In this document: one piece after another, positions 45,170 to 58,302 of the stretch
How the letters are laid out: every line of letters starts with the position of its first letter
Numbering within the stretch: position 1 is the stretch's first letter
Assembly (NCBI GenBank): GCA_017654935.2
Contig: CM065699.1
Coordinates: forward strand, 20,303,102 to 20,367,101
DNA: 64,000 nucleotides
From: Phymorhynchus buccinoides
Lineage: Eukaryota > Mollusca > Gastropoda > Neogastropoda > Raphitomidae
Direction: 5' to 3'
The notes under the pieces: model-generated
Databases searched by the model: none
Told to the model about the DNA's origin: nothing
Seen by the model: the letters and a program-made list of their open reading frames with translations, nothing else
Program-made: the position numbers and the translations under genes

Positions 45170-46523
45170 GTGAAGATTTAAAGGCACAAGTGTGGCATAA
45201 AAGAGCCTATCCCAGGAATCGGGTAGTCAGTTGTGAGTGGGGAGAGAGAGAGAGAAACAAGCCAGTGACACTCCTAGCTGCGGGCTTTCGCCTGCGCCAG
45301 TTTAGTTTTTCCCCTCCTTTTGCGTTTGAAAAGGGATGCTTTCGCTGCGAGCGCCAAACAAAAACTGACATTTTTAGCCTACTGCTTGCTTATATAGTAC
45401 TGCGCTGGCTTTAAGAAAGTCAGGAGAGGTGGAGTGGGAAAGGGGGGGGGGGGGGATAAGGGTATGTTTAGAGTTATGTTACTCAGTTCTCTCAGAAACA
45501 GTTTAAAGTCATTTCTTCAAATTTTGATTATCAATCATTTCAGGTCTCCCAATTTTCTCAGATGTGATATCATGTGTGTTTTTATTTAAATGATATTTAT
45601 GTGTTTATGAAACGCATTTTGTTTTAAATTTATCGTATCATAAAGGCAGGAGAATGGGCCAATAAGTCAGAAAGATAGTAGATGATAGAAAGCAAAGGAA
45701 AAAGGCAGAGTCAAAAGAGAGAGACAGATTAGAGGAAGTTGCAAGCACAGAACTTCCAGAAGGTGGGGGAACTATTTTTACGAAAGACCCCCCCCCCCTC
45801 CCCCCCCCTCCCCGGTATTCCCATGGGGAGAGACTCGAGGGGGCAGGGTCATTCAGCTCCCCGTATGGAGGCATGAGGCATCCACCCACTGCCCAGTCTT
45901 CGTGTAACGTTTTCTATTGGTTAGACTGCACAAAAGTTTAAAGAATATTGACATTGGTTGTGATCACTCTTCCAAAATTTCACAATTTTTTTTCTTTTCC
46001 TCTGTAGAACCCCTTAATGAATTACATACACTTTTTTTTTATAGTTATCCCTATGTAGACTGTAAACACAGGGGTGGGAGGCCTTCAGTATAGATACTGA
46101 ATTCAGTGTAGCAATTCTGTCCGACTAGAACATTGAAAGATATCCTTGCTATCTTTTAAATATAGCTGATAATTTTTTCAGTCTGGCTGAAATGTTCAGC
46201 TACCAACCATGTTAAAACACTTTCCAATCTTCCCTGGATGAATGGTAAAAATATTTTGAATAAACTATAAAGAAATTTTGTTTTTACCTCTTGGAAGGAT
46301 ACTTACTTTTTCATTAACTGTCCCTGTATTGTTTTTACGGGAAAGGAAACCGAGACCGAGAAGCAAAAATCGCTTCCGTGCAAGTAAGGAAAAAAATAAA
46401 AAAGTGGGCCATGTACATGAGATGCTAAATCATGTGAGGACAAGTCTTAGTGTGTTTCATATAAAGTAAAAGAAAGAAAGAGCAAAAAACACACCCCAAA
46501 AACTTTGAATACTTTTTTTGCAG
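45170..46523. other. E2 intron c-d, copy 3
   Basis: Mirror content of 8843-10264: a shorter G run at 45443-45456 and shorter C runs near 45788. The long poly-C block of copy 1 (9567-9635) is absent here and in copy 2. Confidence 0.55.
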
Positions 46524-46709
46524 GTTCTGATCAGCATTCAGTCACTGCTCACAGACCCCTACTGTCAGGTCAGCATGGAGCCCAAGATCGCCTGGCTGTA
46601 CCAGCGGGCCAAGCCAGAGTTTGACCGGATCGCCCGAGGATGGACTTGGAACTACGCCATGCACGATTATTTGGATGTGGAACTAAATGTCTGTGCCATG
46701 CACTATTGA
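46524..46709 (+). CDS. E2-like (UBC) gene, last exon d, copy 3
   Basis: 186 nt, phase 0, TGA stop. It encodes VLISIQSLLTDPYCQVSMEP, then KIAWLYQRAKPEFDRIARGW and TWNYAMHDYLDV, ending NVCAMHY. It matches the E2 C-terminal part (SKVLLSI.SLL.DP … A..WT.KYAM), with a ~14-residue tail beyond the usual YAM end. Confidence 0.88.
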   Translation, partial: VLISIQSLLTDPYCQVSMEPKIAWLYQRAKPEFDRIARGWTWNYAMHDYLDVELNVCAMHY

Positions 46710-46770
46710 TTATATAAGGGCTGTACAAGCCGATCTGTATGGAGTGTGAATTGACAGCGAGAGAGACAGA

Positions 46771-46776
46771 AATAAA
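46771..46776 (+). promoter_or_regulatory. Candidate poly(A) signal of E2-like gene, copy 3
   Basis: AATAAA 62 bases past the stop, as in the other copies. Confidence 0.55.
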
Positions 46777-47092
46777 ACAGACATTTTTAATTTGAGCAGC
46801 AGAGAGAGAGAGGGGGGTGGTGGGACAATGAACTACGCCAAGCACAGTTATGAGGCCCACTCATGTGGATCTCTCTTGGCTTGTGAATTGACAAAGACAG
46901 GAGACAGTGAAACAAAGAGAAAGAAGCAGAAAGAAAGAGAGATAGGGAGAGAAAGAGATAGAGGTTGGATGTGGAAAATGTGAATGTTCAGACCAAAATC
47001 CAAAAGTTAATGAATATGAAATTGTTGATCGATTCGGGGTAGAAATGTAACATGACCACCAGATTTGTTGTTCCATTTTGTTTCTCACTCAC

Positions 47093-47539
47093 CTTTGGAG
47101 GTGTTTTTGGAGGCTCAGAACACACAGCATCAGTGTAGGAAGCGTGACATAAAAATTCTGTTTGAGTCTCCTGGTCCACCTTTGCTGTTTTTTTGCGAGA
47201 GATTCGTTTCAATGAGTTTTGACTGGTTCTCCATTGTTTTCTCTAGATTTATGATCCTGTCACTTAAAGATCTAATCAAGACCTCGAGATCAGGGATTTC
47301 GTATGTATTTCCGGTGGCATTGTCGTCGTCCAAGCGATCATTCTCTTGTGGCTTACTATGAGAAAGATAAGTATAAACAGACTTCTCCACTCGAATCGAT
47401 CAGTTTCAGTTTTCCTGCTGATGCGGTGGTTTCTTATGCTTGAATTACTCACATTTAATTGTTTGTCAGCACTGATAGGATTCCTGCAGGACTGCTGGTT
47501 TGTGCCATGCTGGCGTTGTTCCATATAACATGGTAGCAT
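47093..47539 (-). CDS. Candidate two-exon gene or LINE ORF1 remnant, copy 3
   Basis: Blocks 47453-47539 and 47093-47351, each followed by GTGAGT, convergent with the E2 gene. Same A7 run and frame change as copies 1 and 2. Confidence 0.35.
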
Positions 47540-48253
47540 TTTCAGCAGCGCTTATCACAGGTTTTTGAACTGTAGCCGCCATATTGTGCGTTGTGTCAAG
47601 TCAAGTCAAAATTTTATTTCCAGATGGAACATTGAATAAGCGAATAATGTCATTTTTTTTTTTCATCAAGCCATCCGTAAAAAAATAAAAAAGTAACGAA
47701 GGAACTAAAGATTGTGTGTGTGTGTGCGCGCGCACACAAGGGGTTTGGGGATAAAAGGGACAGGAAAGAGATGGGGATGATAGACTAGACTGAAAAACAC
47801 TCAAGGGTGCTGATGGGATCGGGACCCATACACGCATTAGCCCCACCTGCTCTACCAACACGAGAGCGGCTGTGCGTATTGTTTGAAACCGCAGTTATTG
47901 AATTGGGTGGAGTGTGAAAAAGAGACAGAGTGGATGGGTGAATAAATCGTTGAACCTAGAAATATGCCATGTGATGCATACAGATGTTTATTTAATTAAA
48001 TGGAGCATGATTAGAGAGAGGGAGTTGTATCGAAGATGTTTCAGTGTATGCATTGATGTTCTAATTTTTTGTACATATTACTGTGTGTGTCAAGTCAAGT
48101 CAAGTCGAAATGATCTTAATGAGGATAGAAGGAATAAGCTATACAGCTTTTTTACATCCTGTCCTCAACAGAAGACAACAAATAAGACTGTGGAACAAAT
48201 GAAAGTGCACAGAAAAAATAGAGTGCAAAGGAAAAAATATTGTTTTACAAGCA

Positions 48254-48551
48254 TTAACCCTCTTGCATTTATTCCGCCCAAAACCGCCCAGTCCAGAAGT
48301 TGCCTCTGTGTATTCAAGCCGCCCAAATCCGCCCGTAGCTTGCCCCCACTCTGATGGCATTTTCATCACGCACTAAGTTCTGGCTTGTTATACACACACT
48401 ATGAAGAAGCTTCTCACTTGGCAGTGATGCGATGGTGACTGTATGGCGCTCTGTGTGCTTCAAAAGACAGATTTTCCCAAAAATGTGTGAAAGAATCTGA
48501 ACACTATAGAAGAAGTTTTGTCTGTAACAAATGTGAATGCAAGAGGGTTAA
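48254..48551. mobile_element. piggyBac-like MITE 2, copy 3
   Basis: TTAA-flanked; one terminal repeat has T for C (AATGTGAATGCAAGAGGG). Confidence 0.66.
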
Positions 48552-48572
48552 TCAAAGGAAAACATACATTGC

Positions 48573-48795
48573 TTAACCCCTTCACTACCAGAAGAAAACA
48601 AAGAAGTTATATCGATTTTCTTATATAAAATTTAAAAGAGACCTATTAGACTCAATCTGAGAAAATGGTTTAGATATATATCTTTCCTGACTTGTTTAAA
48701 CCAAAAACCATCGTTCCATGACAAAAAAGTTATGACATCATCAATGACATCACACACCAGGTAGTAGACAGGGGACTGGGCAGGGAAGGGGTTAA
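48573..48795. mobile_element. piggyBac-like MITE 3, copy 3
   Basis: TTAA-flanked, CCCCTTCACTACCAG left terminus; about 9 bp shorter than copy 1. Confidence 0.66.
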
Positions 48796-49923
48796 TTACA
48801 AAATGTCCATAACAAAATATTTACATAAAATCCAAAGTCATATGAATAATAAGTTATACATGCATATGCAATTAGGGAAGAAGAGGAAGATGAGAGAGAA
48901 AACAAAATGAACAAAGGAAGCAGAGATGAATAATAATTAAAAAAAGACATTGGTGAGAATGGGAAAGTGTGTGTGTGTGTGTTTAAATGTTCTTGTGATT
49001 TTTTTAATTGCATCTATGTTGTTTGATTGTTTTTGTCTGTTTGAGAGCGCAATGATTTTATGTATGTATAAACCTGTGTGTCAAGTGCTCTGTTGTATGA
49101 GCGTATGCATACAGTATCTGTGTAAATATGATTGTATTGTATTGATGTGTACATGATAATGTTCATGCTGTGTGTGTGTGTTGTGTGTGTGTCTGTAAAT
49201 GTGTATTTTTGTATATGTGTAATTTCTGTGAATATATTTGCGTTAATCTGCTTCTTGGGGGTCAATTTCAATGACTGTTAGAGATAAAACTAGAATGAAA
49301 GAAACTGAAAACAATTGAATGATTACTAGCTGGGAATTCTTTTTAATTACATAATATCTTGAATGATTGGTTATTTTAACCAAAGAATGTGATTCGGAAG
49401 TGTTGATGGTGATGCAGTTATTGTGCCAGATGTTGGAAAATAATCTGATTGCTATTTTGCAACATTTTTCTTTTTAAAAGGAAAAAGTGTGTGTATGTGT
49501 GGGAGAGAGAGTTTTAGTGTGTGTGTGTGTGTGTAAGAATGTAAAGGGGGTAGTATGTAAGTTTTTGTTTTAATATGTATCATTTTAGTGCAATTGTAAA
49601 GCGCTTAGAGCTTAAAGGTGAAGCGCTATATAAATTTTCTTAAATAAAAATAAATAAAAAGAAGCTCTTCTTTCTTCATGTTTCAATGCTTTTAACTTTT
49701 TCGACATTCCAAAAACTGCAATAGTACATGCAGAATCAGTATAATTTCAGTTTGAAGAATTAAGAATTTCTTCCTTGAATGCTGCCATAACATGAAGAGA
49801 GGACTGGTGTTCATGATTTCAATTATTTCCCATTGATGCATACATGAACTGTGGTGAAGATATAACTGGATTTTCCACAACTTTCTCATGTATTCAGCAC
49901 AACTAATCGCTTTTCTTTTCATG
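48796..49923. other. Non-coding stretch, copy 3
   Basis: TG repeats near 48967, 49170 and 49515 and the GTAAAGCGCTTAGAGC-type LINE tail at about 49595-49665. No gene seen. Confidence 0.55.
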
Positions 49924-50493
49924 TACAGACAACCCCCTATTTTACGACCCTCTGTTAAGCGACCACCTCTCATTTGAGACCGGATTTGTTGGCACGGATG
50001 CAATATACTATGTAAACGACCTCTCTTAAACGACTTCCTCTAAAACGCGACTTACGACCGCCATTTTGTTGGTTTTTACGACCGTTGTTGTCGTCTGCAT
50101 AGACTTCGAGCAAAGGGAAACAACCACGGTCAAGGGCCTGAAAGCGGAGTCGCTTCCCTTGTTGTAGAAAAGATGGCGGAAAGCGTAGGAAAAGCATGAA
50201 AAACACAGACTTTTAAAAAGAAAAACACTGACTTTGGACGAGAGTGGAGGTGATTAACAGAAAGTCGGCGAAGTGAAACTGTAATACAACGATTGCACAA
50301 TCCTATGGAGTTGGAAAGACCCAAATCCAGTTTTAATATGTCATTGTATGTGTGCATGAAGAAGAGAGTATGAACTGTGCTGAACTTTTTCATTTCTACG
50401 GCTGCCAGTGAAAACCTCCGTCATACGACCCCTCCAATTAACGACCGATTTTTCCGGACATTTTGGTAGTCTTAAAATAGAGGTTTGTCTGTA
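49924..50493. mobile_element. Tigger/pogo-like MITE, copy 3
   Basis: TACAGACAACCCCC / GAGGTTTGTCTGTA termini, TA flanks. Confidence 0.65.
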
Positions 50494-50635
50494 TGACACA
50501 ATTCAAAGTTTTTTACAGCTTGCAAACTTGTAATGCTAACGGTACACTTCATTTTTCTGTGCAGTGGGTGAGTTATAGTGATGTTTCTGAAATACTAATT
50601 CAAAGCTCTGAAAATGGATAAATGAAACTTGTTAC

Positions 50636-51135
50636 NNNNNNNNNNNNNNNNNNNNNNNNNNNNNNNNNNNNNNNNNNNNNNNNNNNNNNNNNNNNNNNNN
50701 NNNNNNNNNNNNNNNNNNNNNNNNNNNNNNNNNNNNNNNNNNNNNNNNNNNNNNNNNNNNNNNNNNNNNNNNNNNNNNNNNNNNNNNNNNNNNNNNNNNN
50801 NNNNNNNNNNNNNNNNNNNNNNNNNNNNNNNNNNNNNNNNNNNNNNNNNNNNNNNNNNNNNNNNNNNNNNNNNNNNNNNNNNNNNNNNNNNNNNNNNNNN
50901 NNNNNNNNNNNNNNNNNNNNNNNNNNNNNNNNNNNNNNNNNNNNNNNNNNNNNNNNNNNNNNNNNNNNNNNNNNNNNNNNNNNNNNNNNNNNNNNNNNNN
51001 NNNNNNNNNNNNNNNNNNNNNNNNNNNNNNNNNNNNNNNNNNNNNNNNNNNNNNNNNNNNNNNNNNNNNNNNNNNNNNNNNNNNNNNNNNNNNNNNNNNN
51101 NNNNNNNNNNNNNNNNNNNNNNNNNNNNNNNNNNN
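50636..51135. other. Assembly gap, 500 N
   Basis: Exactly 500 N, a scaffolding placeholder. The following contig does not continue the repeated unit. Confidence 0.97.
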
Positions 51136-54100
51136 TAGTTTTGAAACCGTATCATAAAGTTAAGATGATGGTGGTGGTTCGTATGGTTGATGAGAATGAT
51201 TTTAATTCAGAGCATTTTATTTACAATTTAAACTCAGAGCAGCATTATCTTTATATTGACAACTTATCAAAACATAAACAAACATGTATTGATTGCATTA
51301 TTATGATGGGATTATTATAGCTTTGGGGGGATTTTCCCCCCCTCGGTTTTGTTTAAATGAACACCACGACTTCAACATTGTTAGCTTGAAAATAACTATT
51401 TGGAATAATATTCGCTCCTCAGAAGTCGGAGTTTGTGGTGCTCACATGACCTAGGGTAATCAAAAAACGTCACACACGTAAAATGTTCTCAGTCCTTCTA
51501 AGTAAGTTGGTGGCATTTGTACCATAGTGTGTCCAAGGGCTTCGGCTGTTGGGGATGATACGAGTCTTTAAAGCCAGCGTACTATTTTAATTTACAACAA
51601 CAAACAACAACAATAATCTTTGTAAATTCACATACAACAAAAAATACATACAGTGGAACCTCCCTATAAGGACTCTCCCATGTAAAAAATAGATCCCCCA
51701 CCTTCTGGAAGTTCTGTTGCTTGTTAGCTTCCTCTCATCTGGTAACCTTCCTCTGTGATTCTGCCTTTTTCTTTCGCTACGGTCATCTGGCTATTCTTTC
51801 TGAACTTACCGGTCCATCTAAATGCCTTTTGTTTAGGAAATCCTTTTCACAGATTTCTCCACCAAAAGACGGGAAATGCTGGGCCTGGCTTTTTTCTTAG
51901 GCGCCATTTAACGGCAGCATGACGAATCTGCACTCATATGACAGTAGGCGTCTGACTGATCGAAGACGAAGAAGACGAAAGAAGATTTTTTTTTACAAAT
52001 GCATAAGTGTTTACGGCTTTCTACTGTTTACATTTTTCACCAGGAATGTTTTTCAGGGTATTTGTTGTAAAATAGAATACAATGAAGATGTCTGACACGT
52101 TTTCATGTTAACTTTGGTGACAGTCCTGCGAAAACCATTGCGGACGGACTATAAGCAATGTAAAAAATTTTTTTTTTTTAAATTCACAAGGAAAAAAAAC
52201 AGGTTTAAGATAGGGCGGAGTATGGGCAATTGCGACAGTGGGCATTTGCGCCAAGCGTTACAAGAACTTTCAACTTTTCAACAGACTGATCTTTCAATAC
52301 TTTGGGCGAACACAGTTGCTCTAAAGTGAATTCAAGTGGGCTAATGAAACATGCATTTCTTTTTAAAACAAATCAAATGACGAAAGCCGCATTACTTATT
52401 TTTGTACGGGACTGGCTTGCCAACCACTGTGTGTTAATGTGTCGTGTGTCTGATGCCAAGTTCCCGAAGAAGGAAACCACACTGATTCATGGTATTGGTC
52501 AGGTGAGTATAGTTTCGTACAGTGTGGCTTTGCAATTGCTATATTTGGGGTGTTACTAGGCTCGGTACCCATGTGTCATCATATCCGGCCCACAAGGAGC
52601 GCCATATCTAGGGAGACCGCCATCTTAGTCCTTAACCTTTTTTTGAAAAATGCCAGATCGATGCTGCTGCGTTATTTGCGCCTTGATTCCAACTCGAAAC
52701 TTATCTAAACGCATTATAACATCTGGATGTTCTTTAAACATTTAGATAACATTTTCACTGTGCTACCACACAAAATGACGAAAGATGGCGACCACTTCCG
52801 TTGGAAAGGGCTCGAGATGCAAGCAGGTGGGTTGGGAAGCCATAGGATCGTGTTCATTGTTCAGCTTTTAAAAGGATGTTTTGGTGCACATTTGTTTACA
52901 AAATAAATCTCTGAAGATACTCTGTCACCAATGGGACACACCAAGTTTGATTGGTGGCATTTGCGACAGCGCTATGTTTGATGTGTGCAGTCGGTTCTTG
53001 ATAAAATCAGGTAAAGACCACTGCAACCGTCGTGTCTACGTGGTTTCTGTAGTAGGTCTGAAGCAGTGCATTTATTTGGTCCGTTTGCAGTGCGTCCTCC
53101 TCTGTGTGAGGTTGTGGTCAGCATGGGTTGGGTAGGGTCAGAATTAACTCTATCAGGTTTGCAGTCGCCTACATAGACTATAGTATTGCACACACACTGT
53201 CGCCTTTTGAACACATTTACGCCATTAGCTAATTCAGGCGTTTTTTGTGAATATTACCTTCGTGTTTGGTTAACAAAATCGCAGAACAAGCAGAAGGGCC
53301 TAATTTGAACCGGAACACGTTTAGCCAATGATAAAGGTCCGGCCTATTTTGAGAAAACACGCCTTTAGAGACCTCAGAAAAAACGTGTCGAAATAGCCCA
53401 CTAGCCCTAAACAAAAGTTCCTTTTGTCTTTTACGTTTATCTGCTTGTTTTGTTACTCCTTATCCGCGTACTGTCCAAAATAATAGTATTACTTTATTAT
53501 GAAATCATTCTTGTCAAGAGATAATCAATATTTATATTGTGTGTGAGGTTTTAATTATTCTGGGAAACACCTTGGGAAAAAAAAAAAGGGTTTGTCGATA
53601 TCTTTTTGCAAGGAATCTTTTTTATATACATTCTCTTTGGTCATTTTTTACAATAGATGTTATTTTTGTAACGTATCACACTTGTGTCTGAATACATGTT
53701 GTCGGCTTAGTTGAAATATAAACGTGAAAAAAGTGTGTGTGTGTGTGTTAAAAAAAAAAAAAAGAGAGAGAGAAAGAAAAGAAGAAGAGAGAGAGAGGAA
53801 GGGGAGAGACTAACAGGAAATGTAGAGAAATAGAGGATAGAAGACACTGAGGCAGAATATGAGAGACAGACAGTCGTAGAAAGAGAAGAAACCAAATTAA
53901 TGTCATAGATAACACATAGGTGTCAATCTATACGGTTTTCCCGTATGCTGTACGGGGAAAACCATGGTTAGGTCTGTAAGGGCGTATAGCAGTGCAATAC
54001 GGGTTATAAAATGATTTATACGGGCCAAAGATCAGAAATCAGAGACAAACGCCACCGAAGTGATAAATTTATGTGGATAGCCGACGACAAAACGCGGACG

Positions 54101-54370
54101 CCACGCAGGAAAAGAAAGCAGTAGGCTAGAATGATCGGTTATCGCGCAGAGAGCTGATTTGTTCTGGTAATCTGCGCAATGCCTGGTTTCTTTCAGAACT
54201 TCCGTGAGAGGCGTTGGTTTGAAACGAAATGGCGGAGACGCTAATTTTCCAGTTCACAACCCCCCTGGGCCCAAAAAGGACGAGTTGGAGTGGTGAGACA
54301 CTTGAAAGAATGGGAAAACCTGTCCTTTGAGAAATAAGGAAGGTACGCCCCTGCACCATTTTCAATGTAT
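51136..54370. other. Contig 3, left part: mostly unassigned non-coding sequence
   Basis: A TACAGTGGAACCTCC end at 51650 runs into the dispersed CTTCTGGAAGTTCTG repeat (to about 51890). A LINE-like tail piece (GACAGTCCTGCGAAAACCAT) lies at 52120-52160. A GTGAGT-type donor at 52503 follows a short open stretch reading KFPKKETTLIHGIGQ, but nothing identifies a gene. (GA)n at 53763-53890. Confidence 0.4.
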
Positions 54371-54914
54371 TACAGACCAAACCTCGATTTTAAGACTTCC
54401 AACATGTCCGAAATAACGGTTCGTAAATTGGAGGGGTAGTAGACGGGGTTTTCAATGGCCATCCGTAGAAAGAAAAAGTTTAGCACACTACAGTTTCATA
54501 CTCTATCTCTTCATGCAAACATACAATGAAATATTAATGGATTTATGGGTCTTTCAAATCCATAGGATGCTGCAATCGATGTATTACAGTTCACTTACGC
54601 CGACTTCTGTTAATCACCTCACTCTCGTCAAAGTCAGTGGTTTCGTGCTTCCCGACGCTTTCGCCATCTTTCTACAAGGGAAGCGACTCAGATTCAGGCC
54701 CTTGACCGTGGTTGTTTACCTTTGCACCGAAAGTCTATGCAGATTGACAACAACGGTGTAACAAACCAACAAAATGGCGGTCGTAAAGTCGCGTTTAGAA
54801 GAATCGTTTAAGAGAGGTCGTTTACATAGTAAAATGCATCCGTGCCAACAAATCCGGTCTCAAATGAGAGGTGAGTCGCCTTAACAGAGAGTCGTAAAAT
54901 AGGGTTTGTGCGGT
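54371..54914. mobile_element. Tigger/pogo-like MITE, diverged fourth copy
   Basis: TACAGACCAAACCTC at the left and TAGGGTTTGTGCGG at the right. It aligns along its length with 30024-30586 but with many substitutions and indels, so it is an independent insertion. Confidence 0.6.
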
Positions 54915-57654
54915 TATACCATAAGCCTGCCATGAAAACGATGTTGAAATGGTATTCACGGCAACTTTTTAATGGTTTTGATGTTCTGAAATTTATACGG
55001 TTTTCAGGCTTGAAAATCGGGAAGGATTATTTTCAAATTAAGGGAATGTTTTTTTTTTAAAAAAAGGGAAATGGGTTGTACACCTATGGAGTTGACAAAC
55101 CTCATGGGACAACACTACATGAAAAGAATGCAAATAGAAGACAAGGGGCGTCGCGAGCGCAGACATGTTCCCCTCCGTCACCAGCAATGCCATGCACCCT
55201 GCCACACCCGTAGAGTGTCAATCCTCGACACAAAAATGGAAAGGGATATGTCTTTAGTTCACGAGATACAGCTTGAAGAAAGAAACATATAGCGCAAAGA
55301 AGGAAATGTGGTTTTCAAGCAAACTTCAAGGTCTAAGGTTCGCCATGGTGATAAGTTATGCTCGGATGTTTTCTATATAGGGTATACAGTGCCACACACA
55401 ATAGAAGCGCTCTCGTCAAGTACAAATGAAAATAAAGATTAAAAACCAGTTTGTAGACCCTACCACTTTCCCCCAAGGCCTACCGATCTCCCCGGACCAT
55501 GGACATTGACGAGTATGCCCATCAGAAAGGCATAAGCAAAGTACCTACATGCCAAATTGTGCAGACTCTAACCCAAACGGTGTGGGAGTATGGCCCTTAA
55601 AGATTTCGGTTTCAAGGTTGTACGCCAAGGTGAAGGTCAACCGACGGCAAAAATTGTGCGCGATGCCCTTCCTATCATGGTGACACACCCCAGCACAAAA
55701 ATTGACGCGATTCGGTAAGCAGTGGGGAGATATCCTGGGACAGACCAAAAACAACACAAACAAACAAACACAAAAACAAACCAGCCATCGCAAAGTCGAT
55801 CACCTTTGGACGGACAACAAAAGGATTTGTTTCTTCTAGTTTAAGCCTGTAAAAGAGAACTGGAAAAACAAACAAAAAAAAAACAACAACAAAAAAAACT
55901 CACACAACATCTAAGAAAATAGCACAAATCAAACATTTGTTGGTGCATTTTATTGGGCAAACGATCCCATTCACAATCACATGATTAAAAATATAATAAT
56001 AACAATATGATGACAATGATAAAAAACAAGGTCCAATCTAAAAAAAAAAAAGTATTAATTTTACAAACGGTCCATTCATTTGATTGCGTAAGCAAAATTC
56101 TTTTTGTTCTAGTCCAGAAGGGGACCGTCTCTAAATAGCAAAACATGCGATTTTTTAAAGGTTGTACTGTATTGATAGAGCTAAAAATCCAACTGGTTAT
56201 TGGTAGTTGAGTTAAAGAATATTATAGTAATGCGGAATGCTAATCGGCCACTTTTGGGACCAAGGAAGGAATATGCGATAAATGCGAACATCGAGATATG
56301 TATGGACGCAAACTAGCAAGTCAAACGTCAATGAAGCAAATTAAATGTGTGCAGTTGCAAATTCAAATCTCATTTTACCTTTTGTGATGCTTTTGTGTGT
56401 GTTGTGGTGGTTTATAATCCAACAAATTGACAGAAGCACGAGTAATAAGACAATGGTTGTTTCTTTGAGTGAGTTTAACGCATGCAGGGTCTTTCAATTG
56501 ACAACAGTCTCACCTTCCAACTCACTTCAACCATTAAACGTCAAGCGTGTTGCAGTTTGTCCGCCTCTGTTGTTCTCCCTTCAAAAGGGGTAAAGAGGAA
56601 AAACTAGAGAGAAAAAGTGGACAAAAAGCTAAAATGAAAGATTTCAGACTTTGGCCGTAAAAAGCACAAAATATACACATATGAGAAGAAAAAATTCCGT
56701 TCAGAGAAATTGGCCGATAAGCGGCTTTGGCCGATTATCGATGGCATAAACGGAATTTCACGTAAAAAAAATTGCCATTTATCCTGATACCATGATATAA
56801 CATTAAGATCGATATAAGGTAGGCAATCTTTAATATGAATCTTAGAACCTAATAGGGAACAGACGGGGTAAAAAGCGCATGTGGGGGTAAATAAAGCCCA
56901 CCCCAATTATCTCAATGAAATAAGAAAATTCAGTCAAATTGCCATGAGAGAAGCTAGAAGTTCCCTAAACGCTCGTCATGGGCAAAAGGAGACTTGAATT
57001 TGCTTCATTCATGGAGCTAATTGGGGGGGGCTTTTATCCCGTCCCATGCCCCCCCCTTTTTACCCCTCTTCCCTACTACAATACAGTTGTAATTTTTGGA
57101 GCGTCCTCAAAAAAGACAAGAAAAAGAAAAATCGCTTTTTCTAGGCGATTTTAGAGTACGTCTCCAGCTGGACTATCATCAGATTTGGGTATTAGAATTC
57201 ACATTTCAAAAATTTTCTTTGGTTCGTGCACATCTAAATTTGGCAAGCACAGTTCACACAAACTGACACATACCCGCGGTGGGGCCATACCAGGTACATA
57301 AGAACCGGCCGGTGTGGCATTCCAAAATAGGATTTGTTCTCAAATGCCTGCGAATGTGCGAAGAGTAGGGATAGGGGTAGGGTTTGGGATAGGCTTAGGG
57401 TGAATGTGGGTGAATAACACAAAAAGATAAATTTGGTTGGTACGTCCATCGATTCGCACATGCGCAGGACATGTTGAGAACAAATCATTTTGAGAATGCA
57501 CCACTGATCTAGCGGTGGGTGGAGGGGTGGGGGGGGGCGGGTGGGGGCTGTTCCTGGTTCCACGGACCACCCCTTCCCCTTGCCCCAAGTAATGCAATAC
57601 TGGGACTGCAGAAGAAGGCCTAGAAGACACAAAAATTACAAATTTCTTCTCTGC
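54915..57654. other. Contig 3, unassigned stretch
   Basis: Short open frames only; none has a recognisable domain. AT-rich, with a poly-A-rich block at about 55860-55900. I see no RNA gene or regulatory site that I can support. Confidence 0.4.
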
Positions 57655-58010
57655 ACTTTGACCTCTCGAACCACCATTAATGTGGGATACCGGGGGGAGG
57701 GGGGGCTGTCTTCGTAAAAAAACCTTCCCTCCACCTTCTGGAAGTCTGTGTTGTAACATCCTCTAATCTGCCACTCTCTTTGACTCTGCTTTTCTTGTTT
57801 CTATCATACTATCTTCGATATGTCTCCACACCATCTACTGCTTTGTAAAAAAAAACATCTTCCAAATAATTTTCTCATTGTGCAGCTCATCCCAAATCGG
57901 GAAGTGTCGGCTGTAACGCAGTGGGGAGACCAGTGAAAATTGAACCGGACACGTACGTAACTTACCCATTGATGGCCATATGGCCTGATGAAGTAGAAGA
58001 AGAATGGAAG
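57655..58010. repeat. Two dispersed repeats also found in contig 2
   Basis: 57655-57835 matches the GATACCGGGG … CTTCTGGAAG … CTCTTTGACTCTGC family. 57885-58010 matches, inverted, the 21512-21650 repeat (GGGAAGTGTCGGCTGTAACG, GTGGGGAGACCAGT). Confidence 0.6.
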
Positions 58011-58207
58011 ACCCCTGCGCTACAATGTGATAATGCATAATCATGTCCAAAAGGAAAAATAATAGTAACAGAATGAATTTTTGGACACCCGAGAATAAAA
58101 ATGCTATTAACCTGTACCCCGGATATGCTTTTGTGACTACACGGACACAATGGCGGGGTCTTCCACGACCCCTACTCAGCAAAGAGCGAATTCCAAGGTG
58201 TTTATCC

Positions 58208-58302
58208 CTGTCCGGATGTCGGGGGTCTCCCACGACCCCTACTCAATGCACTGCAGTGCTCTTAAAAGTAGGGGTCGTGGGAGACCCCCGTTATCCGGAC
58301 AG
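58208..58302. repeat. Strong perfect-type hairpin
   Basis: 36-nt arms (58208-58243 and 58267-58302) pair apart from a TGT/TAAC mismatch; core GGGGGTCTCCCACGACCCCT. The 23-nt loop contains the palindrome GCACTGCAGTGC. A partial third copy of the arm motif (GGGGTCTTCCACGACCCCTA) lies at 58155-58174. Confidence 0.85.

Larger units (their letters stand above)
40243..50635 (+). repeat. Third arm: second forward pass, partial
   Basis: Reverse complement of roughly 29883-40225. It ends at the 500-N gap at the point equivalent to 14412 in the first arm. Confidence 0.95.

Noticed and set aside
6538..50635. Three paralogous E2 genes as a true tandem/inverted gene family
   Set aside because: Identical exon sequences and mirror-image introns with homopolymer-type differences fit repeated reading of one locus better than three diverging genes; kept only as an alternative.
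57234..57759. Pro-rich minus-strand open frames of 130-140 codons
   Set aside because: They overlap G runs and the dispersed repeat at 57655-57835; no domain or splice support.
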